From assembly GCA_946414975.1 (NCBI GenBank), contig CAMKQS010000081.1, positions 1 through 5,145 on the forward strand: 5,145 bases of DNA. The letters run 5' to 3'. Of this stretch, positions 1 through 5,145 are shown in pieces; within the stretch, counting starts at the first letter, position 1, and the number at the start of each line of letters is the position of its first letter. This stretch comes from an uncultured Caryophanales bacterium. Its GTDB lineage: Bacteria; Bacillota_I; Bacilli_A; RF39; UBA660. A program made the position numbers and the translations under genes. Under the pieces are notes generated by a model. The model saw only the letters and a list, made by a program, of their open reading frames with translations. It was not told the origin of the DNA and made no database searches.

Positions 1-1
1 A

Positions 2-661
2 TGTATAACTTATGGTGTACTGGGAGATTATAAAATAAGAAATATTAATTATAATATTGATAATTCTAGTTTTACTGTAAATAATATTAAATATAAAACT
101 AGTTTAATAGGAGAGTATAATATATATAATTTATGTGTAGTAATAATAATTTTAAAACAATTGGGTATTAGTGATGATAAGATATATAATACTATTTTAA
201 AATTACATTCTGCTCCTGGTAGAATGGATAAGATTAAATATAAAGATTCAATTATTATAATAGATTATGCACACAGTCCTGATGCGGTAGAAAAAGTATT
301 AAAAACATTAAAAGATAAGGGTAGAATAACTACCATAATCGGTTGTGGAGGTAATAGAGATAAAAGTAAAAGAAAAATAATGGGTTCTACTGCATCTAAA
401 AATTCAGATTATGTAATATTTACTTCTGATAATCCTAGAGATGAAGAGAGTGAAGATATAATAATAGATATGATACAAAATGTTGACAGTTTTAATTATG
501 AAATTGAAGTAAATAGAGAAAATGCCATAATAAAGGGTATACAAAGACTTGAAAAAAATGATATACTATTGATATTGGGAAAAGGACATGAAAATTATCA
601 AGAAATAAAAGGAGTTAAGTATCCTTTTAATGATAAAGATGTCGTTTTAAAAAATATATAG
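2..661 (+). CDS. murE: MurE, UDP-MurNAc-tripeptide ligase, C-terminal part (5' end outside window)
   Basis: This is the last 219 codons of a cytoplasmic Mur ligase that adds the third stem-peptide amino acid to UDP-MurNAc-L-Ala-D-Glu using ATP. The frame is open from base 2, so the gene begins before the window; full MurE proteins are about 480-500 aa. Fragment residues 3-8 (TYGVLG) and 37-43 (GEYNIYN) match the end of the central ATPase domain. Residues 73-74 (GR) and 88-93 (DYAHSP) mark the junction with the C-terminal domain. That domain carries GCGGNRD (114-120), DNPR (143-146) and GKGHE (193-197), all MurE hallmarks. In the family, DNPR binds meso-diaminopimelate, whereas lysine-adding enzymes differ here, so EC 6.3.2.13 is favoured by inference. 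A TTG at 161 could be read as a start but lies inside the conserved domain. The stop TAG overlaps the mraY ribosome-binding site, consistent with co-transcription. Confidence 0.95.
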   Translation, partial: CITYGVLGDYKIRNINYNIDNSSFTVNNIKYKTSLIGEYNIYNLCVVIIILKQLGISDDKIYNTILKLHSAPGRMDKIKYKDSIIIIDYAHSPDAVEKVLKTLKDKGRITTIIGCGGNRDKSKRKIMGSTASKNSDYVIFTSDNPRDEESEDIIIDMIQNVDSFNYEIEVNRENAIIKGIQRLEKNDILLILGKGHENYQEIKGVKYPFNDKDVVLKNI

Positions 662-666
662 GAGGG
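660..666 (+). promoter_or_regulatory. Ribosome-binding site of mraY overlapping the murE stop
   Basis: AGGAGGG begins inside the murE TAG stop (659-661) and sits 6 nt before ATG 673. It fixes ATG 673 as the mraY start over the in-frame ATG at 682, and it suggests coupled translation of murE and mraY. Confidence 0.8.
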
Positions 667-672
667 TATTAT

Positions 673-1665
673 ATGTTAGTAATGACCAAGGCAATACTTG
701 CACTTATGATTGGCTTTATTATTTCAGTAGTAATAGGGTTAGTTACCATACCAATTTTAAAGAAGACTAAAATAAAACAAGTTGAAAGTACTTATTTAAG
801 CAAAAAGCATAAAGAAAAATCCGGGACTCCTACTATGGGAGGAATTATATTTATTGCATCAACTATAATAACAATGCTTTTATTTATAATTTTTGGTAAA
901 GTTAAAGTATCAACAAATTTACTTATTGTACTATTTATATTTTTGTCTTATGCTTTAATAGGATTTATAGATGATTTTCTGATAATAAAAAGAAAAAATA
1001 ATATAGGTCTTACAGAAATCCAAAAATTATCACTGCAAGTTATAGTAGCTTTAATATTTTTCTATGTCTATATGCATAGTGGAGCTAATGCTTCATTAGA
1101 AATACATACACTTGGAATTAATATTAATATGGGCTGGTTCTATGGAATATTTATTTTGTTTATGTTAGTTGCAAGTAGTAATGCAGTTAATATTACTGAT
1201 GGACTTGATGGACTTGCAGCAGGACTTTCAGTACTTGCTTATTTAGCATTTGCTCTTATATCTTGGAATACATTTGCAATTACTGGTACAGAAGATATTG
1301 CTATATTTATATTTGTACTTGTAGGAAGTTTAATTGGATTTTTGGTATTCAATACTCATCCAGCTAAAGTATTTATGGGAGATACAGGTTCACTTGCCCT
1401 TGGTGCGACACTTGCATCAATTGCAATCATAACAAAACATGAAATTACATTTATCATAGTAATGCTTGTATTTATATTTGAAACATTAGTATGTTTAATT
1501 CAAATTGTTTCAATGGTATTTTTCCACAAGAAAGTATTTCTTATGACACCATACCATCATCATTTAGAAAAAATTGGATGGAAAGAAACAGATATTGTAA
1601 AAGTATTTTGGTTTGTAGGATTAATACTTAGTATGAGCGCAATTATATTTGGAGTATGGTTATAA
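673..1665 (+). CDS. mraY: MraY, phospho-N-acetylmuramoyl-pentapeptide-transferase
   Basis: This integral membrane enzyme transfers phospho-MurNAc-pentapeptide from UDP to undecaprenyl phosphate, giving lipid I (EC 2.7.8.13). At 330 aa it is full length for a Gram-positive MraY (about 320-330 aa). The family motifs are all present: MGG at 55-57, the Asp pair at 100-101 (GFIDDF), N170 and N173 with TDGLDG at 175-180, FMGDTGS at 234-240, and the HHH loop at 295-297 (PYHHHLEK). Some ten hydrophobic segments spread over the protein fit the ten-helix fold. The start is set by AGGAGGG 6 nt upstream. It follows murE by 11 nt and is the next dcw gene, as in the Bacillus order murE-mraY-murD. Here murD does not follow: a terminator and a bacteriocin operon do. 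All catalytic motifs are intact, so function is expected to be normal. Confidence 0.98.
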   Translation: MLVMTKAILALMIGFIISVVIGLVTIPILKKTKIKQVESTYLSKKHKEKSGTPTMGGIIFIASTIITMLLFIIFGKVKVSTNLLIVLFIFLSYALIGFIDDFLIIKRKNNIGLTEIQKLSLQVIVALIFFYVYMHSGANASLEIHTLGININMGWFYGIFILFMLVASSNAVNITDGLDGLAAGLSVLAYLAFALISWNTFAITGTEDIAIFIFVLVGSLIGFLVFNTHPAKVFMGDTGSLALGATLASIAIITKHEITFIIVMLVFIFETLVCLIQIVSMVFFHKKVFLMTPYHHHLEKIGWKETDIVKVFWFVGLILSMSAIIFGVWL

Positions 1666-1698
1666 AAATTAAGAATTTCTTAATTTTTTTTTGTTTTT
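1665..1698 (+). terminator. Rho-independent terminator after mraY
   Basis: The arms AAAATTAAG (1665-1673) and CTTAATTTT (1679-1687) form a 9-bp stem with a 5-nt loop. They are followed by T's that begin within the right arm and run to 1692, then G and five more T's. The stem has only one G-C pair, so it is a weak hairpin, but the long T-tract and its position directly at the mraY stop support it. It would separate mraY from the bacteriocin operon. The remaining gap up to 1737 shows no convincing promoter: TATTAT at 1727-1732 could be a -10 but lacks a good -35. Confidence 0.75.
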
Positions 1699-1737
1699 AA
1701 AAAGGATTTTGTATTTTTTTATCGAATATTATTAATG

Positions 1738-1743
1738 AGGAGG
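1738..1743 (+). promoter_or_regulatory. Ribosome-binding site of the peptidase-containing transporter
   Basis: AGGAGG, part of a longer GAGGAGGAG run, lies 7 nt before ATG 1751. This is a perfect Shine-Dalgarno match and supports that start, which also places the catalytic Cys at the usual distance from the N-terminus. Confidence 0.8.
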
Positions 1744-1750
1744 AGAAGAG

Positions 1751-3823
1751 ATGCGATATCCTTTTGTAAAACAAGAAGGACAAATGGAATGTGGAGTTGC
1801 ATGTATATTAATGCTTATTAAGTATTATAACGGTTATATAAGTACTAATAAACTTAAAATAATGACTAAAACAACAAAGTGCGGAACAACTGTATTTAAT
1901 ATGGTTAAAGCATTAAGAGAAATAGGATTTAGTGCAGATGGTGTTGAATGTGATTTTAATACATTACTTAAAAATAATAATATGATGCCCTGTATATGCC
2001 ATGTAATAATTAATAAATCATATAACCATTTTGTAGTACTATACAAGATTAATAATAATAATATAGTAATTGCTGATCCTGCATTAGGTATTAAAAAACT
2101 TTCATTTAGTGAATTTAAAAAAATATATAATAATATCTTAATAATTGCAAAACCAAATAAAATAATTCCTAATATAAGTGATAATAAAAATTATAATCTC
2201 TTTAAGATAATTAAAAAAAATAAAAATATAATAATATTAGTAATTTTATATTCATTACTTATAACTTTCTTGTCAATAACAAATTCATTTTATTTTGGAA
2301 AATTAATAGATAGCATATCTTATAAGTCCTTTGATTTTACTAGTATTATCTTTATCTTCTTCTTTATTATTAAGATAATAAGTCTACTATTTTTTTTCTT
2401 CAGAAATAAATTATATTTTATTTTAAATAAAAGATTTGATATTGAATTTACAAACGACATATTTTCAAGTATCTTATCTCTTCCTTACCAACATTATAAA
2501 AATTATACTACTGGTGATATTTTTTATAGAATAAATGATGCATCAATAATTAAGGATTCTATAAGTAAATTCTTTATTGATATGGCATCAAGTATTCCTA
2601 TTGTTATATCAAGTTTAATAATTCTCTTTATAATTAATAAATATTTAAGCTTTATTTGTATCAGTATTATATTTGCAATCTTTATTTTTTCTTTAGCGTG
2701 TAAAAAAATATTATCCCCTCTATTAAACAAATTAAAAAGATTAAAGTCTATAGATACTAGCATGATGATTGATACAATTAATTCATATGAAACAGTTAAG
2801 GGAATAAACATTAAAAATGTTATTAATAATAGAATTAATAATAAACATATAGAATATTTAAATTTTAATAAATACTTTTCTAATTTATTAAATATAAGAG
2901 ATTTAATATTAAAAATATTAACAGACTTAGGAATAATAATAATTCAGTATTTAGGTATTCTTTTAGTTATTGATAATAAAATAAGTATAAGTACTTTAGT
3001 CACATATAACACCATTCTAGGCTTTTTATTTACCTCATTTGCAAGTATAACTGAATGTATATCTACATATACTGATTTTAAAATTTCTTTAAAAAGAATC
3101 GATAATATTATGTATAAATATAAAGATAATGGCTTTCTAAGTAAATTTAATAATGGAGATATACTATATAATAATTTTTCTTTTTCTTTTGATGATATTA
3201 ACTATTGTATAAAAAATGTAAATTTAAAGATTAATAAAAGTGAAAGATTAGTCGTCATTGGTAAAAGTGGATCAGGAAAATCAACTCTATTTAAAGTATT
3301 AAAAGGATACTATAATATAGATTATGATTCTATTACAATTAATAATATTGATATAAAAAATTATAAGAATAATATTTTATGTAATAAAATTCTCTATATA
3401 AATCAAAATGAAATATTATATAATGATACACTTATTAATAATATATTAATTGATAATTGTAGTGAAGAAAAATTAGTTGATATATGTAATATATGTTCTA
3501 TTAATGACATAATAAAAAATAATAATTTAGGTTTTAATATGATGATAGAAGAAAATGGATTTAACTTATCAGGTGGACAGAGACAGAGAATAGTAATGGC
3601 AAGATCATTAATAAAAGATTTTGATATTTTAATTATTGATGAGGCATTAAATCAGTTAGATATTTATTCAGAGAAAAAAATATTAAATAGTATTTTTAAT
3701 TATTATCCCAGCAAGACTATAATATTTATAACTCATAGATTAAATAATTGTAATATGTTTAATCATTTAATTGAAATGAAAGAAGGAATGATTATAAAAG
3801 ATGAATATATCAAAAATAGATGA
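1751..3823 (+). CDS. Peptidase-containing ABC transporter (C39 protease + permease + ATPase) for double-glycine peptides
   Basis: This 690-aa membrane protein is expected to cut leader peptides after Gly-Gly and export the mature peptides using ATP. Residues 1-135 form a C39 peptidase: Q8 (oxyanion hole), C14 in ECGVAC, H93 in NHFVVLY and D109 in ADPALG. The Q-C, C-H and C-D spacings of 6, 79 and 95 equal those recalled for streptococcal ComA (Q11, C17, H96, D112). Residues about 155-435 hold the hydrophobic permease segments. The C-terminal ATPase has Walker A GKSGSGKST (504-512), Q-loop Q552, signature LSGGQ (606-610), Walker B ILIIDE (626-631), D-loop NQLD (634-637) and H662. All catalytic residues are present, so it looks functional. 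Length is typical (about 700 aa). It is very rich in Asn, Ile and Lys and visibly more AT-rich than mraY, which may hint at separate ancestry. Its last 23 bp overlap the next gene. The natural substrates are the two GG-leader peptides encoded downstream. Confidence 0.96.
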   Translation: MRYPFVKQEGQMECGVACILMLIKYYNGYISTNKLKIMTKTTKCGTTVFNMVKALREIGFSADGVECDFNTLLKNNNMMPCICHVIINKSYNHFVVLYKINNNNIVIADPALGIKKLSFSEFKKIYNNILIIAKPNKIIPNISDNKNYNLFKIIKKNKNIIILVILYSLLITFLSITNSFYFGKLIDSISYKSFDFTSIIFIFFFIIKIISLLFFFFRNKLYFILNKRFDIEFTNDIFSSILSLPYQHYKNYTTGDIFYRINDASIIKDSISKFFIDMASSIPIVISSLIILFIINKYLSFICISIIFAIFIFSLACKKILSPLLNKLKRLKSIDTSMMIDTINSYETVKGINIKNVINNRINNKHIEYLNFNKYFSNLLNIRDLILKILTDLGIIIIQYLGILLVIDNKISISTLVTYNTILGFLFTSFASITECISTYTDFKISLKRIDNIMYKYKDNGFLSKFNNGDILYNNFSFSFDDINYCIKNVNLKINKSERLVVIGKSGSGKSTLFKVLKGYYNIDYDSITINNIDIKNYKNNILCNKILYINQNEILYNDTLINNILIDNCSEEKLVDICNICSINDIIKNNNLGFNMMIEENGFNLSGGQRQRIVMARSLIKDFDILIIDEALNQLDIYSEKKILNSIFNYYPSKTIIFITHRLNNCNMFNHLIEMKEGMIIKDEYIKNR

Positions 3824-4208
3824 TTCACGAGTTTATAATTTAAATAATAAAATTGATTTAAAAAAATACTATATTTTATTAATAATAACTATACTATTCT
3901 TTGTTTTTATAATTATATATCCATATCAAAATATTTCTACATATAAGCTAATTGTTGATAATTCATATAAATTAATTGTTGATGATAATTTTTTTCCTAT
4001 AAAAAATAATTATTTATATATAAATAATAAAAAGTATAATTATAATGTTGCAGAAATAAGTGAACAAAAAATTATAGATAATAAAATATATTATGAACTT
4101 AAAATAGATATTAACTTAAAAGTAGATACTAATATTATTCCGGTTATTATAAAAAGAGGAAAAACTACTTTATTTAATAAGTTTGTAAATAATTTGAAAG
4201 GGTGGTAG
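3801..4208 (+). CDS. Small single-pass membrane protein, probable truncated HlyD-type accessory factor of the exporter
   Basis: This 135-aa protein has a short charged N-terminus (1-21), one strong membrane helix (about 22-41) and a roughly 90-residue outer part rich in alternating hydrophobic and polar residues, suggesting beta strands. That layout is the N-in, C-out form of HlyD/MesE-type membrane-fusion proteins that work with C39 transporters. The C-terminal stretch PVIIKRGKTTLFNKF (114-128) resembles the end of such proteins, where a basic Gly-Lys turn precedes a short tail. It lacks the long coiled-coil middle; normal family members have about 400-470 aa. The start at ATG 3801 overlaps the transporter by 23 bp, with AAGGA 13 nt upstream, a rather long spacing. 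It contains a 24-bp tandem duplication encoding YKLIVD twice. The alternative is a bacteriocin immunity protein, since no other candidate is present. The reading frame is secure, the role is inferred. Confidence 0.8.
   Translation: MNISKIDDSRVYNLNNKIDLKKYYILLIITILFFVFIIIYPYQNISTYKLIVDNSYKLIVDDNFFPIKNNYLYINNKKYNYNVAEISEQKIIDNKIYYELKIDINLKVDTNIIPVIIKRGKTTLFNKFVNNLKGW
3940..3987 (+). repeat. 24-bp tandem duplication within the accessory-protein gene
   Basis: Two adjacent 24-bp units (3940-3963 and 3964-3987) agree at 20 of 24 positions and both begin CATATAA and contain TAATTGTTGAT. They are in frame and give YKLIVD at residues 48-53 and again at 56-61, directly after the membrane helix. A recent in-frame duplication is the simplest reading. 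Confidence 0.75.
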
Positions 4209-4210
4209 TA

Positions 4211-4351
4211 ATGCATAAACTAAATGATAATGAAATGATGAATATAAATGGTGGAAGTGTAAGTGCCGGTACTATTTTTTTAATTGCTGCAGGAGTTACA
4301 CTGGTTGCAGGAATAATTGATGGCATAATAAGACCACTAAGGTGTAATTAA
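4211..4351 (+). CDS. Double-glycine-leader bacteriocin-like peptide, 46 aa (peptide 1)
   Basis: The 15-residue leader MHKLNDNEMMNINGG fits the C39-transporter leader consensus: L at -12, E at -8, hydrophobic M at -7, I at -4 and GG at -2/-1. Cleavage would release a 31-residue core beginning SVSAG. The core is strongly hydrophobic from residue 21 to 40, contains GIIDG (34-38, a GxxxG helix-packing motif) and ends with a basic tail, RPLRCN, holding its only Cys. GGGTGG (4200-4205) precedes the ATG by 5 nt, and the gene starts 2 nt after the accessory gene stop. Small size, leader and cassette setting support a bacteriocin or signalling peptide; one Cys and no modifying enzymes nearby argue against a lantibiotic. 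I do not recognise the core as a named bacteriocin. It is likely one half of a two-peptide bacteriocin with the next gene. Confidence 0.9.
   Translation: MHKLNDNEMMNINGGSVSAGTIFLIAAGVTLVAGIIDGIIRPLRCN
4339..4344 (+). promoter_or_regulatory. Ribosome-binding site of peptide 2 inside the end of peptide 1
   Basis: AAGGTG lies 6 nt before ATG 4351 and falls within the last codons of peptide 1. With the TAATG stop-start overlap it suggests coupled translation, a usual way to keep two partner peptides in balance. Confidence 0.65.
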
Positions 4352-4521
4352 TGAAAAAGTTAAGTGATATAGAGATGCAAAAAATTGAAGGAGGAAATAG
4401 TTATATAACAGCTGCATTTATATCTTCAATAACTAGGGCAGGTAATTGCATTTTAGATGTAGGTAGAAGTATAGGAAGTGCAATTAGAAGAATATATGAA
4501 AACGATATTTGTTCACTTTAA
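4351..4521 (+). CDS. Double-glycine-leader bacteriocin-like peptide, 56 aa (peptide 2)
   Basis: The leader MKKLSDIEMQKIEGG is again 15 residues and shares 9 positions with the peptide 1 leader (M1, K3, L4, D6, E8, M9, I12, G14, G15), so both should be processed by the same C39 domain. The 41-residue core begins NSYITAAF, has a mixed amphipathic character and contains GRSIG (38-42, GxxxG) followed by AIRRIYENDICSL. Cys33 and Cys54 could form a disulfide. The basic patches (R29, R39, R46, R47) fit a membrane-active cationic peptide. The ATG overlaps the peptide 1 stop by one base, and a terminator begins right at its own stop, so it is the last gene of the operon. Proposed role: partner of peptide 1 in a class IIb-like bacteriocin. 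Name and target unknown. Confidence 0.9.
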   Translation: MKKLSDIEMQKIEGGNSYITAAFISSITRAGNCILDVGRSIGSAIRRIYENDICSL

Positions 4522-4548
4522 AAAAGGTACTAAGTATCTTTTTTTTTT
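4521..4548 (+). terminator. Rho-independent terminator of the bacteriocin operon
   Basis: The arms AAAAAGGTAC (4521-4530) and GTATCTTTTT (4534-4543) pair over 10 bp with one G-U wobble and a 3-nt loop. T's run from 4539 to 4548. It begins at the last base of the peptide 2 stop codon. The flanking A and T runs could also let it act on the other strand. Confidence 0.85.
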
Positions 4549-4561
4549 AGTAAAAAATTAA

Positions 4562-4590
4562 TTTACAATTTATATATGGAATGATATAAT
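4562..4590 (+). promoter_or_regulatory. Strong sigma-A-type promoter of the pilin gene
   Basis: The -35 box TTTACA (4562-4567) and a perfect -10 box TATAAT (4585-4590) are 17 bp apart. TGA at 4582-4584 gives the TGn extended -10. Transcription should start near 4597, giving a leader of about 90 nt before the pilin ATG. It directly follows the bacteriocin terminator, so the pilin is a separate transcription unit. Confidence 0.85.
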
Positions 4591-4597
4591 ATATGTA

Positions 4598-4685
4598 GAC
4601 TATAAGAGTAGGAAATATGTAATTAATAGTTTCCATTATATAATCTTCTCAAGTAGCAGTTAGTCGATGAAAGGAAATTGATAGA
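4598..4685 (+). promoter_or_regulatory. 5' untranslated leader of the pilin gene with possible RNA structure
   Basis: The leader is long for a simple ribosome-binding region. GACTA at its expected 5' end (4598-4602) can pair with TAGTC (4661-4665). Inside, GGAAATAT (4611-4618) can pair with ATAGTTTCC (4626-4634) with a bulged G, loop GTAATTA. TTTCC (4630-4634) is also complementary to the GGAAA (4673-4677) that belongs to the pilin ribosome-binding site, so the two pairings exclude each other. I do not see the conserved core of a cyclic-di-GMP riboswitch or a T-box. A regulatory role is an inference from pairing only; in such AT-rich DNA short pairings arise by chance. Confidence 0.4.
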
Positions 4686-5145
4686 ATGACTAAGGTTAAA
4701 AAACGTGGTTTTACGTTGATTGAATTAATAGCTGTATTAGTTATTATGGCAATCATTGCACTTATCGTAACACCACTAGTAATGTCTATAATTAAAAAGG
4801 CAAAAATAAGTGCGAGAAAAAGAAGTGTAGATGCATATGGAAGATCAGTAGAGTTAGCTATTGCATCACATTTACTAGATACAGGTACATTTCCAACAAA
4901 TGAAGAGTTACCAAATCTACAAATTGAATATAGTGGTTCTACTGTAGTTTGTAATGTAATGGCTATGAAAGAAAATGGTGGATTATACTTATCTGAATGT
5001 AAGGTAAATAATGTAGATGTTAAAGATAATTCTACTGATGATGGATGGTATCATTATGGTACTAGAGATTTAACAAATGAGGAATATGTTGATATGTATG
5101 GAGATGCCTTAAAGACTGCATCACTTGCATATTTTAATACAAATG
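4686..5145 (+). CDS. Type IV prepilin / pilin-like protein, N-terminal part (3' end outside window)
   Basis: The first 153 codons of a secreted pilus subunit are present and the frame is still open at the window end. MTKVKKRG is a short basic leader cut by prepilin peptidase between G8 and F9. The mature protein begins FTLIEL with Glu at mature position 5 (E13) and a hydrophobic helix to about residue 36. P30 equals mature Pro22, conserved in type IVa pilins. After the helix come a basic stretch (K37-R46), then a soluble domain with C89 and C105 that may form a disulfide, and the segment SVELAIASHLL (54-64), typical of low-GC Gram-positive pilins. AAGGA (4671-4675) lies 10 nt before the ATG. 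It could be a major pilin or a minor, competence-type pseudopilin; none of the assembly genes are in view. Its own promoter separates it from the bacteriocin operon. Confidence 0.93.
   Translation, partial: MTKVKKRGFTLIELIAVLVIMAIIALIVTPLVMSIIKKAKISARKRSVDAYGRSVELAIASHLLDTGTFPTNEELPNLQIEYSGSTVVCNVMAMKENGGLYLSECKVNNVDVKDNSTDDGWYHYGTRDLTNEEYVDMYGDALKTASLAYFNTN

Noticed and set aside
1..33. ATG at base 1 as a gene start
   Set aside because: It is out of frame with murE and reaches a stop after ten codons.
161..163. TTG 161 as the start of a 166-aa protein
   Set aside because: The conserved MurE frame continues upstream to base 2 with TYG and GEYNIYN motifs, so this codon is an internal Leu.
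1727..1732. TATTAT as -10 box of the bacteriocin operon
   Set aside because: No -35-like sequence stands 16-18 bp upstream, and it lies only 5 bp before the ribosome-binding run, which would leave almost no leader.
1834..2046. 70-codon open frame on the minus strand
   Set aside because: It lies wholly inside the C39 peptidase coding region and shows no recognisable domain; it is a shadow of the transporter gene.
2524..2811. 95-codon open frame on the minus strand
   Set aside because: It lies inside the transporter's membrane domain, where hydrophobic codons give open frames on the opposite strand; no family resemblance.
3821..3838. Alternative genetic code with TGA read as Trp (stop after four extra codons)
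   Set aside because: TGG serves for Trp in mraY, the accessory gene and the pilin, no gene has an internal TGA, and the ABC protein ends naturally at this TGA.
4211..4521. Lantibiotic or other modified-peptide cluster
   Set aside because: There is no LanM, LanB/C, radical SAM or other modifying enzyme in the operon, and the cores contain only one and two Cys.
4598..4685. Cyclic-di-GMP riboswitch before the pilin
   Set aside because: Such switches do control some clostridial pilins, but the conserved core sequences are absent here.

Overview
The window looks like the chromosome of a very AT-rich, low-GC Gram-positive bacterium (Bacillota). The evidence is a murE-mraY pair from a dcw-type cell-wall cluster, strong AGGAGG ribosome-binding sites, heavy use of AAT, ATA and TTA codons, a C39-peptidase bacteriocin exporter, and a type IV pilin of the style common in low-GC Gram-positives. 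TGG is used for Trp throughout and TGA appears only as a stop, so the standard bacterial code fits. The MurE fragment carries a DNPR motif, which points to meso-diaminopimelate in the peptidoglycan. The species cannot be named from this sequence; an uncultured gut-type member of Bacilli or Clostridia is only a guess.

Layout, all on the + strand. (1) 2-1665: the C-terminal part of murE, then complete mraY whose ribosome-binding site overlaps the murE stop; a hairpin plus T-tract closes the unit at 1665-1698. (2) 1751-4521: a compact four-gene bacteriocin-type operon. It contains a peptidase-containing ABC transporter (690 aa), a 135-aa single-pass membrane protein that looks like a shortened HlyD-type accessory factor, and two small double-glycine-leader peptides of 46 and 56 aa that the ORF-length cutoff would miss. 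The genes overlap by 23 bp, are separated by 2 bp, and overlap by 1 bp (TAATG), so translational coupling is likely. A second hairpin plus T-tract ends this unit at 4521-4548. (3) 4562-5145: a near-perfect promoter (TTTACA, 17 bp, TATAAT with extended -10), a roughly 90-nt untranslated leader with possible alternative RNA pairings, and the first 153 codons of a type IV prepilin that runs off the window.

How the genes fit together: MurE and MraY act in sequence in peptidoglycan precursor synthesis (amino-acid addition, then transfer of phospho-MurNAc-pentapeptide to the lipid carrier). The second unit is a self-contained maturation and export system: the transporter's C39 domain would cut both peptides after Gly-Gly and pump the cores out with help from the small membrane protein. 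Both cores carry a GxxxG motif followed by Arg, which suggests a two-peptide (class IIb-like) bacteriocin. No immunity gene is recognisable. The cassette lies directly downstream of mraY, where many Bacillota have murD, so it may be an accessory insertion at the edge of the cell-wall cluster. The pilin unit appears separately transcribed.
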